A DNA stretch of 64,000 nt. Origin: Lamellibrachia columna (Eukaryota > Annelida > Polychaeta > Sabellida > Siboglinidae). Positions 33,701 to 45,700 of this stretch are shown here, one piece after another. Where the stretch lies: assembly GCA_963662155.1 (NCBI GenBank), contig OY759270.1:56557374-56621373 (forward strand). Reading direction: 5' to 3'. Position 1 is the stretch's first letter. Every line of letters starts with the position of its first letter. The position numbers were made by a program, and so were the translations under genes. The notes beneath the pieces were generated by a model, which worked only from the letters and a program-made list of their open reading frames with translations, did not search any database and was not told the DNA's origin.

Positions 33701-36700
33701 TCGGCCCTCATCTCGATTCATGCTGTCTTTGGTTTTTTTTATCCATATCACTTCTTTGATGCCTCTTGTTCTCCAGTCCGACTCACTGTCTACAAATTTA
33801 GCAGATATATCAACAAGGGCAAAATGGTTTATATCAAATAATTTCTACTAAAATTTACACATTCTCTTAAATTCTCAGAAATTGTTCTTGTAGAATCCTA
33901 TATTCTTTAGATATCGTTTAATATATAAGCATACCTGTATTGAGCCAAATCTTATATCATATTTTCATCATGCCATCTGCGAGTTATGAAACTATTCGTT
34001 TATAAAAAAGTTACACTGATATCAAATAATCATTACTGTGTCTGACATTGTGCAGTATCTCCGTTGTCGATATTTGTCAATAAAAATATTAGAAACGCAT
34101 CTCATTTTTGTCATAACTGATACTGACTTGTTTGTTGGAGGATCTAGTTGCTGTCATAACTGACACTGACTTGTTTGTTGGAGGATCTAGTTGCTGTCAT
34201 AACTGACACTGACTTGTTTGTTGGAGGATCTAGTTGCTGTCATAACTGACACTGACTTGTTTGTTGGAGGATCTAGTTGCTGTCATAACTGATACTGACT
34301 TGTTTGTTGGAGGATCTAGTTGCTGTCATAACTGACACTGACTTGTTTGTTGGAGGATCTAGTTGCTGTCATAACTGATACTGACTTGTTTGTTGGAGGA
34401 TCTAGTTGCTGTCATAACTGACACTGACTTGTTTGTTGGAGGATCTAGTTGCTGTCATAACTGATACTGACTTGTTTGTTGGAGGATCTAGTTGCTGTCA
34501 TAACCGATACTGACTTGTTTGTTGGAGGATCTAGTTGCTGTCATAACCGACACTGACTTGTTTGTTGGAGGATCTAGTTGCTGTCATAACCGACACTGAC
34601 TTGTTTGTTGGAGGATCTAGTTGCTGTCATAACCGACACTGACTTGTTTGTTGGAGGATCTAGTTGCTGTCATAACCGACACTGACTTGTTTGTTGGAGG
34701 ATCTAGTTGCTGTCATAACCGACACTGACTTGTTTGTTGGAGGATCTAGTTGCTGTCATAACCGACACTGACTTGTTTGTTGGAGGATCTAGTTGCTGTC
34801 ATAACCGACACTGACTTGTTTGTTGGAGGATCTAGTTGCTGTCATAACCGACACTGACTTGTTTGTTGGAGGATCTAGTTGCTGTCATAACCGACACTGA
34901 CTTGTTTGTTGGAGGATCTAGTTGCTGTCATAACCGACACTGACTTGTTTGTTGGAGGATCTAGTTGCTGTCATAACCGACACTGACTTGTTTGTTGGAG
35001 GATCTAGTTGCTGTCATAACCGACACTGACTTGTTTGTTGGAGGATCTAGTTGCTGTCATAACCGACACTGACTTGTTTGTTGGAGGATCTAGTTGCTGT
35101 CATAACCGACACTGACTTGTTTGTTGGAGGATCTAGTTGCTGTCGTAACCGACACTGACTTGTTTGTTGGAGGATCTAGTTGCTGTCATAACCGACACTG
35201 ACTTGTTTGTTGGAGGATCTAGTTGCTGTCGTAACCGACACTGACTTGTTTGTTGGAGGATCTAGTTGCTGTCATAACCGACACTGACTTGTTTGTTGGA
35301 GGATCTAGTTGCTGTCATAACCGACACTGACTTGTTTGTTGGAGGATCTAGTTGCTGTCATAACCGACACTGACTTGTTTGTTGGAGGATCTAGTTGCTG
35401 TCATAACCGACACTGACTTGTTTGTTGGAGGATCTAGTTGCTGTCATAACCGACACTGACTTGTTTGTTGGAGGATCTAGTTGCTGTCATAACCGACACT
35501 GACTTGTTTGTTGGAGGATCTAGTTGCTGTCATAACCGACACTGACTTGTTTGTTGGAGGATCTAGTTGCTGTCATAACCGACACTGACTTGTTTGTTGG
35601 AGGATCTAGTTGCTGTCATAACCGACACTGACTTGTTTGTTGGAGGATCTAGTTGCTGTCATAACCGACACTGACTTGTTTGTTGGAGGATCTAGTTGCT
35701 GTCATAACCGACACTGACTTGTTTGTTGGAGGATCTAGTTGCTGTCATAACCGACACTGACTTGTTTGTTGGAGGATCTAGTTGCTGTCATAACCGACAC
35801 TGACTTGTTTGTTGGAGGATCTAGTTGCTGTCATAACCGACACTGACTTGTTTTTTGGAGGATCTAGTTGCTGTCATAACCGACACTGACTTGTTTGTTG
35901 GAGGATCTAGTTGCTGTCATAACCGACACTGACTTGTTTGTTGGAGGATCTAGTTGCTGTCTGTTAAACTGTGTGTTTAGTTCATAGCAATCAGAACGTT
36001 CCATAGCACCAACTGCTCCAAACACAGTAGATAAAATCCCTGGTTGTTGGTAACGCACCTTGGTCCCTCTGTAATGTAGAACCAATCATTTTAAATAGTT
36101 TTGCCTTTTAGCACTAAAATGTCTACATGGATTATATTGATAAACAGGGAGTACTATTCTGTTAAACCCTTTGTACCAGGAGTCTGCATTATGATCAAGC
36201 CAAATTTATGATTTATCAGGCCAAATTTATGAATGCCGCAGATATCAGTTACCTTGGCTCAGACTATACTCGGGCGCATGGTGTGACCATGCGGTCTTCA
36301 CTGTGTCTGTGATGACTTTCACTTTTCGTGCATTATTTACTCCGAGGCCAGGACATAAGGGAAGAAGTTAATTTGTCTAGACAAGTGAATCAGTACCTCC
36401 ATCAACAGGTCATGCGTGATTCCTCGTCTTTTAACAGCAGGTGTACACTTGCCGCTGAACCAAAACTTGTTGCTTCAACGTCTTCACTTGCCTGTCGCCT
36501 CGGCAGCTCAAGTTCCCATGGATTTTCATCGGCACAATCTCCTTTAACATGCGCTTGCAAATTCAACGGTCCTTGTATTAATGGTTGAAACTGATATCCG
36601 GATAGTTCTGAGCTGAATATTTATGTTTTGTCATCAATAAAATCAAAACAACACATCTTGTCTAGACACAATATGCATGCATGGACTACTAGCACTGCCA

Positions 36701-39700
36701 GGTCGAGTTGTGATAAAACTAGGGCTTGTAGAAAGTGACACACATTATGTAGGTTTATCAACCGTGATATTAAGAGTTGACAAGTTCAACGTTCTCCTAG
36801 TAAACCACTGGCATGAAAATTTTTATTGTAGTTGGAAATTATTAGTTTTCATTAACTCTTAGGTGCATTGCCCCAAGACATGCCTTTTGTTTCCCTTTAT
36901 GGAGGCGGACAATCTAGTTGACAATAAAATGTATTAAGACATTCTGATTAATGTGATATTTCACTATGAAAGTGAACTTTGAAGGATTTAATTTGGAATG
37001 CATCGAGGACTGCATAAATTTTCTTCCAGTGGCACTGGACACGAAACACATTTTAATGTTATAATAATAACATATAATTACATATCAAAGTATACCACCA
37101 AAATTAATGCACAAGCAGCATTCAGGCCTGTAGTTGAGGGGATTCAGGGGTTCACATGAACCCCCCTTTTGAACCCCCCGTTTAAAAAAATGTGAATCCC
37201 CGTTTTTAAAAATAATATTATTTTCATAGTATTGGTGGGTTCATGCATTTTAGGATGGGGGTTAATGCTTTAGAGAGGAGGTTTCATGCTTTTGAGAAGG
37301 GGGTTCACATTTAAAAAAATAATATTATCTTCTTATCATTAGGGTGTTCTTTTTAGAAGGGGGTTCATGCTTTTGAGAAGTTGGTTCACGCTTTTGAGAA
37401 GGGGGTTCACATTTTTTGCAATTTTATGAAAATAATATTATCTTCATGTTATTGGGAGATTCACGCTTTTGAGAAGGGGGTTAACTATTTTGGAAAGGGG
37501 GTTCACGTTTATGAAGAATACTAAATAATATTGGGGGAGGGGGTCCACTCTTTTGAGAAGCAGTTTAACATTTTTGAAAAGGGGTTCACATTTATTAAAA
37601 TGTTATAATAATATTATCTTCATATTGGGGGGGGGTTAACACTTTTCAGAGGAGGGTTCAAATCTAATAATATATTATATATTATGCAACTCTCTGGTTT
37701 GTTTGAAACAGAATCTTATTCTAATTATAAATGTGTTACCAAGTCACCTTATGTGTGGTCAGTTGGTAACAGCCAGAGAGCAGTAGACAATGTACAGACA
37801 GTCGCTAAGCCATTATTCAAACAACATGAAGACTTGTAAGCAAAAAATGCTATGGTTTCAGAAAATATATGCTCACTGAAACAATGCAGAGTTAGCAAGC
37901 CAATTACTCTCTTTGTTGTGCTGGCTTACTATAATGCCTCCACGCAAAGCATCAGGCATGGGTTAATTTCAATTGTTAATTTGTTAATTGAATTAACTCA
38001 AGTTAATTTAATTTGAAGCATAGTGTTATCCTTGTGCATGGTTTATGACAGAACAACTGTCATAAACATTGGGAGCCTACTGGAGGCCAGGGACCATCCC
38101 TACCAAGGGCCTGGGGGGAATGAAAGCTGACCAATTTAAAGGTTCATCCCCTCACTGCAGGGGGCCTCTGGCCAATTACAAGCATAAACCCTGCTATGGG
38201 AGCTGGCAACACCCCTAATATTCCTTCATTGCAGGGGACATCTGACCAATTAGAAGCATTATCCCAGCAGTGGGATTTGGCAACATCCCTACATTGGGCC
38301 GTCTTTGGCATATAAATATTGTTTGAGCAAATCTCTTTCCAATAAAGATTTAATTGCAAAATTTATGAGTTAATTGTAATATAATTAATTAACTTTTCAA
38401 GTTAGCTGCAAGGCATAGGGCAGACAAAGGTGTGTGTATACAGCAAGACATGAAACCAGCATTTTGTACTGCTAGCTTTCTTTAATTGATACTGGTCTAA
38501 ACTTGCACAATGATCTGTTGCTCATTCACAGCTCAGGAAGCATTTTGTGTCCCCCAATCTCCCTATTACTCTGCAGAAAGAGAATAATTTCTGAGAATTA
38601 TCACACTTGATCTTGACATTTGACTGCGCTTATCTGACATCAATTTAGACTTCGACATGTGACTGTGCTTTTCCAAAAAAATTAGTTGTCATAAATTTTG
38701 ACCTCGACATGTCACTGTGCTCTTCATAATTCACAATATTCATGAAATATTTTCTAAATTGAATAATTTTTTTTATATATAATTCACCCACGAAGTGTGT
38801 GTGTGTGTATTTATATGTTTATAGATGTGTATATATTTTTATCTTTCAATCTCAATGCACAATTAAAGGAATTAATAACTGTTTTACTTTTGTCTTATTT
38901 GGTGAAAGAATTGAATATGTAGACAATGTTTTGTGCACAATACTTGTGGCACCCTCTGTGTTGGAAAAATATGACTCCCCATGTGAACATGTAATGCCCC
39001 CTGGAGTTTGTTTCGGAAAATATGACACCCGTGTAAACTTGTACCGTCCTCCCGGAGTCGATTAAGAAAAGATGTCCCCCCATGAATTTCTGGCACCCCC
39101 TGTAGTCTGTATTGGGAAAAAATGACCCCCCCCTTATGAAAAGCTGGCTACGGGCCTGAGCATTTGCAACTAACACCTTATATATAGTCCACAGCATAGT
39201 GCAAACACTAAATGACACTACAAGTTTACATCAAACCATGCTTTATTTATGCACGTCTGCCAGGACCTGATGTCCCGGATGTGTGGGTACAGCACATTAT
39301 TCTTGCCGTGAGTAGAGAGAGGGACAGGAAGTTAGGATAGGAAGTTAGGATAGGAAGACATCACAGCTATATATGGTAGAAGCCAGAGAGCAGTTCACAA
39401 TGCACAGACAATGGCTAAGTTAGGATAGGAAGTTAGGATAGGAAGACATCACAGCTATATATGGTAGAAGCCAGAGAGCAGTTCACAATGCACAGACAAT
39501 GGCTAAGTTAGGATAGGAAGTTAGGATAGGAAGACATCACAGCTATATATGGTAGAAGCCAGAGAGCAGTTCACAATGCACAGACAATGGCTAAGTTAGG
39601 ATAGGAAGTTAGGATAGGAAGACATCACAGCTATATATGGTAGAAGCCAGAGAGCAGTTCACAATGCACAGACAATGGCTAAGTTAGGATAGGAAGTTAG

Positions 39701-42700
39701 GATAGGAAGACATCACAGCTATATATGGTAGAAGCCAGAGAGCAGTTCACAATGCACAGACAATGGCTAAGTTAGGATAGGAAGTTAGGATAGGAAGACA
39801 TCACAGCTATATATGGTAGAAGCCAGAGAGCAGTTCACAATGCACAGACAATGGCTAAGCCATTGACAAAAAACATGGGAAGATCTCTTGTTTTTGGCTT
39901 CAGAGAATACTTGCTCAAGGATTAACCTGCCAAAAGTTCCCATTTGTTGTGTTGCCCCACAAAGGGCTAGTTTCAGATCTCTGCAGGCAGACCAATTCAT
40001 TCCATTCAACTTTCTTTGCAGACTTCGATTCCAATTCAATCTATTTTGATTTTTTTAATTAAAATTCACAAATGAATTGATCAGTTCAATTCAATTAAGA
40101 ATTAACCCCAGGTGCTGATAAGGAAGACATTAAGTAGACATTCTGTCTTTCTCTTTTCTTGTGCAGTATATAGCGGTCAGAAGACACAAGGCCACAAAGA
40201 AGTCTCTGGCCACTGGTCATTGCCAGATGACACTCCTTCGCTGGACATTCAATGGCTGGACAAGGTATCAGACGAGAAGCAAGGAGATACGTGCTGGTGT
40301 GCAGAGGAAAGTCAACTGCAAAAATGCGACACTGCTTCGGTAGGTCTCTGATGGTGCCAGGTTGTAGTCTGAGTAAATGTCAGTAATACTATTAATAATC
40401 AGGACAAATAATAATGTTAATAATATTGTTATTTAATTGATTGTTTGAAAAGAGTATGGATATTTTAATTAATTTTGCTGTTGAAAGCTGTGCATGTATG
40501 CATGTGTTCCAAAATTGTCTTGATGTTACACGTGCAGCATGCTGTTTTATGAAGTACAGCAAAGTTGTGCAGCTATACAGTTGGTTTTGCTATACAGTTG
40601 GTTTTGTTGTACAGATATTCAATTAAACGTGAAGTTTTCATTTTGTATGACCCTTAATATGAAATTTTGGTCATCAGAAATGTCATTGACACTTGGCGCC
40701 ACAACATCCAACTACAGATCATCTGGCAGGATAAAGAGGCAGTTGCTAAGCAACACTGTGACAAACATCTCCTAATGAAGGTCAGATCTAGGCCACAGAT
40801 TCCCTGTGTAATCTAATCTTTCTGCATGTAAATTTCTTTTGATTCTTTCATGACGATGAACTTGATGACGATGTTTCTCTCTAATAAACCCCAACAGTAA
40901 GCCATACATAATAAAGTTAATAAACCCCATCAGCAGTAAGCCATACATAATAAAGTTAATAAACCCCATCAGCAGTAAGCCATACATAATAAAGTTAATA
41001 AACCCCATCAGCAGTAAGCCATACATAATAAAGTTAATAAACCCCATCAGCAGTAAGCCATACATAATAAAGTTAATAAACCCCATCAGCAGTAAGCCAT
41101 ACATAATAAAGTTAATAAACCCCATCAGCAGTAAGCCATACATAATAAAGTTAATAAACCCCATCAGCAGTAAGCCATACATAATAAAGTTAATAAACCC
41201 CATCAGCAGTAAGCCATACATAATAAAGTTAATAAACCCCATCAGCAGTAAGCCATACATACTAAAGTTAATAAACCCCATCAGCAGTAAGCCATACATA
41301 ATAAAGTTAATAAACCCCATCAGCAGTAAGCCATACATAATAAAGTTAATAAACCCCATCAGCAGTAAGCCATACATAATAAAGTTAATAAACCCCATCA
41401 GCAGTAAGCCATACATACTAAAGTTAATAAACCCCATCAGCAGTAAGCCATACATAATAAAGTTAATAAACCCCATCAGCAGTAAGCCATACATAATAAA
41501 GTTAATAAACCCCATCAGCAGTAAGCCATACATAATAAAGTTAATAAACCCCATCAGCAGTAAGCCATACATAATAAAGTTAATAAACCCAATCAGCAGT
41601 AAGCCATACATAATAAAGTTAATAAACCCCATCAGCAGTAAGCCATACATAATAAAGTTAATAAACCCCATCAGCAGTAAGCCATACATAATAAAGTTAA
41701 TAAACCCCATCAGCAGTAAGCCATACATAATAAAGTTAATAAACCCCATCAGCAGTAAGCCATACATAATAAAGTTAATAAACCCCATCAGCAGTAAGCC
41801 ATACATAATAAAGTTAATAAACCCCATCAGCAGTAAGCCATACATAATAAAGTTAATAAACCCCATCAGCAGTAAGCCATACATAATAAAGTTAATAAAC
41901 CCCATCAGCAGTAAGCCATACATAATAAAGTTAATAAACCCCATCAGCAGTAAGCCATACATAATAAAGTTAATAAACCCCATCAGCAGTAAGCCATACA
42001 TAATAAAGTTAATAAACCCCATCAGCAGTAAGCCATACATAATAAAGTTAATAAACCCCATCAGCAGTAAGCCATACATAATAAAGTTAATAAACCCCAT
42101 CAGCAGTAAGCCATACATAATAAAGTTAATAAACCCCATCAGCAGTAAGCCATACATAATAAAGTTAATAAACCCCATCAGCAGTAAGCCATACATAATA
42201 AAGTTAATAAACCCCATCAGCAGTAAGCCATACATAATAAAGTTAATAAACCCCATCAGCAGTAAGCCATACATAATAAAGTTAATAAACCCCATCAGCA
42301 GTAAGCCATACATAATAAAGTTAATAAACCCCATCAGCAGTAAGCCATACATAATAAAGTTAATAAACCCCATCAGCAGTAAGCCATACATAATAAAGTT
42401 AATAAACCCCATCAGCAGTAAGCCATACATAATAAAGTTATTAAACCCCATCAGCAGTAAGCCATACATAATAAAGTTAATAAAGAATATGTCATTTAAA
42501 CAGTTCTTATTCTTCCCCCTTGGACCCTTGTGGGGTGGGGCCCACATCACTTAGTCTGTTCCGCCCTCTCAACAAGTTGTCTCCATCCATCGTGATCTTC
42601 TCCCATACTTAGAGGGTAAAAAACATCGTAGGCTCGGGTAAGGGTGGATCTGTTTTAGTACATGTAGGGACAAATAACGTAGAGAGGGAGGGTACAACTG

Positions 42701-45700
42701 CCATAGTTAGGAAATATAGGCAGTTGGTCAGAACACTAAAACAGACGCGGGTTGAGCAGGTAATACTGTCAGGGATTTTACCTGTAATGGGCAGGAGGGG
42801 TCATAAATATCGAAATTGTCGGGGGATGGCAATTAACATGTTAGTCCAGAGGCTGTGTAGGGAAGAGGAAGTTGGATTTATGGGGAAGTTTTGTTGGGAG
42901 GGCTGATATGTACATGAAGGATGGGCTTCATTTAAGTGGAAAGGGGGCGGCAGTATTCGCGGACAAACTTTCAGCAGCAGTAGATAGCGACTTGGGTACA
43001 ATGACAAATATTTTTGGAAGTAAACATTCTTTAAACTAGAAGTGCAGGGGGGTTACCTAGAGGTGTCTCAAGCAGAACAAGAGGCCACTAGCACAGATAA
43101 ACCAATATCAAATCATCCGAAAATCATCTCTGAAAAAGGTTATAGATGCGTATGTTTAAATGCAAGGAGCATAGTAAATAAGAAAAACGAATTAAACATT
43201 ATGGTAGAAGATATTGACCCTCACATAATTGGTATAACTGAATCATGGGCTAACATAGATATAACAGATGCTGAATTAGGACTGACAGGATACGTAATGT
43301 TTAGGAAAGATCGAATAGGAAGAAGGGGCGGGGGAGTTATTTTATATGTTAAAGAATCTATTCAGGCTTATGAAATAAAACTAGAAAGGGAAGCAGATTG
43401 CGATGAAGCTGTTTGGTGCAAAATTGTTTCAGGAAATTCAAAATTAACTATTGGATTAGTTTACCGAAGTCCAAACATAAACGAAGAGGACAACACAAAA
43501 ATAAAAAACGCTATAAAGGAAGTTAGTAAAGGGGAATGTATCATAATGGGAGATTTTAACCATGGACACATACAATGGAATTCTCTAGAGAGCACAGGGA
43601 TTGAGGATCAACAATTTCTATGTTTAATCCAGGATAGCTTTCTTACTCAGCACGTACTAGAACCAACCAGGGGAGAAAATGTATTAGATATAGTTTTGTC
43701 ATCACAACAAGAATTAGTGGACAATGTAAAAATATTTGAACCATTGGGTAATAGTGACCATAATCAAATACATTTTGACATCAATGTAAAATCAGAAAGT
43801 AAAAATAAGAAAACGTACAAGAGAAACTTCCACAAAGGTAACTACAAAGGTATGAGAAAATACTTAGCACAGCTAGATTGGAATAACATGCTGATGGATA
43901 AGACTGCAATTGAATGTTGGAATATTCTAAAATATGAAATTGAGAGTATCATTGATAAATTTGTTCCCTTCCGAAAACAAGGAAAACGGTGTAGAAAGAA
44001 ACACTTGTCAAAAGAGGCAATTAGAAAAATAATGCTAAAACAAACTATGTGGAGGGTTTATAGGCGTACCAGAAAGGAAGAAGACTATGCAAAATACAAA
44101 GAGGCACTTAATGCAGCTACAACTGAAATCAGACAATCTAAAAGAAGCTATGAGCAAAAACTGGCATGTAACATAAAAACTGACAGCAAGAGTTTTTATG
44201 CATATGTCAGGAGTAAACAAAACGTACAAGACAAGGTTGGACCTCTAGAAGACAGTGCTGGAAATATAATATCACAGGGGTTTTTAATGGCGGAAGACCT
44301 AAATGGTTACTTCAGTTCAGTGTTTACAAAAGAAGATATTAGTTCATTACCAGTTGCTGATGCTAAATTTCAGGGGGCTAAATCTGACTATTTAGGACCG
44401 TTAGTTGTAACTCCAGAATTGGTAGCTAGGAAAATAAAGGCAATGAAGGATAACAAATCACCGGGAGTGGATGGGATTCCTCCAAAATTACTAATGGAAA
44501 CAGTAGATCAAATCAGTATACCACTTGCAAGAGTATTCAACTTATCATTAAAAGAGGGAGTTGAAATAAGTCAGAGAATTACAGACCAGTGAGTTTAACG
44601 TCAGTGATTTGTAAATTATTAGAAAGGTTAATTAAAGACCATATGGTGGACTTCCTCGTTAAGCATAAATTATTAAATTCATCTCAACATGGATTCCTTA
44701 AAGCGAGGTCATGCTTAACAAATATGTTATGTTTTTTGGAAGAAATCACTAAGTGGATAGACATGGGATCGCCAGTAGATATTATCTACTTAGATTTTCA
44801 GAAAGCTTTTGACAAAGTGCCACATCAAAGATTGCTACTTAAATTAAAAGCCCATGGTATCGGGGATAGCATAACTGACTGGATAGAACAATGGCTGACT
44901 GACAGAAGACAACGAGTTGTAGTAGATGGCGAAGTTTCAAATTGGAAATCGGTTTTGAGTGGGGTACCTCAAGGATCAGTATTAGGACCTATATTATTCT
45001 TAATTTATATCAATGACTTGGACGAGAGTATAACAAGTAACGTACTGAAATTTGCGGACGACACAAAACTGTTTAGAAAGGTTAATACTGATGGTGATAA
45101 ACAACATTTACAAAACGATCTAGACAGATTAGTGAAATGGTCTGAGAAATGGCAGATGCTGTTCAATTTTGGGAAATGTAAATGCCTACATACAGGACAT
45201 GGGAACTTGAATGTAAACTATAAAATGGGAGCTACTGTTCTTGGTACTACTGTAAAAGAAAAGGACTTAGGAGTTACAATAAGCGCTGATATGAAAGTTT
45301 CAGAGCAGTGTGGTATTGCAGCTTCAAAGGGTAATCAAATTCTTGGATTGATTAGAAGAAACATAACATATAAGGGAAAAAAGTTAATTATACCTCTTTA
45401 TAAAGCAATAGTTAGACCTCATTTAGAATACTGTATACAAGCATGGAGACCATATCGTAAGAAGGATATAGATACGCTTGAACGCATACAAAGGAGAGCA
45501 ACTAAAATGATTCCAGAACTTAGAGACCTTAGTTATGAAGAACGCCTGAAAGAATGTGGTTTAACAACTCTAGAGACAAGGAGGTTAAGAGGAGATCAGA
45601 TTGAAGTTTTTAAGATATTGAATGGGTATGAAAATATTGATAGAAATATGTTTTTCTCACTCAAGAAGGATAGCAGAACTAGAGGACATGAGGTAAAATT

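Larger units (their letters stand above)
32230..36897. mobile_element. Possible 4.7-kb TTAA element with about 100-bp TIRs
   Basis: The left end (TTAAAGGGAAACAAAAGGCA, to ATGCCAGTGGTTTACT at about 32330) is the approximate inverse complement of 36785-36897 (AGTAAACCACTGGCATG to CCTTTTGTTTCCCTTTA). The right target site reads TTAT instead of TTAA. It encloses the 90-bp and 43-bp arrays. It may be one element, or the ends of two separate elements of the family seen complete at 53645-54290. Confidence 0.45.

Noticed and set aside
34110..35961. CRISPR-like direct repeats
   Set aside because: The 43-bp units are contiguous with no unique spacers, and the sequence is animal genomic DNA.
36270..36300. 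tRNA or other RNA gene at a perfect short hairpin
   Set aside because: Only one 8-bp stem is present. No cloverleaf, and no A or B box was seen.
40772..42550. 592-codon ORF of a hydrophobic 13-residue repeat on the minus strand
   Set aside because: The 39-base unit is divisible by three and has no stop in this frame. It lies antisense in an SFI1 intron and has no non-repeat coding part.
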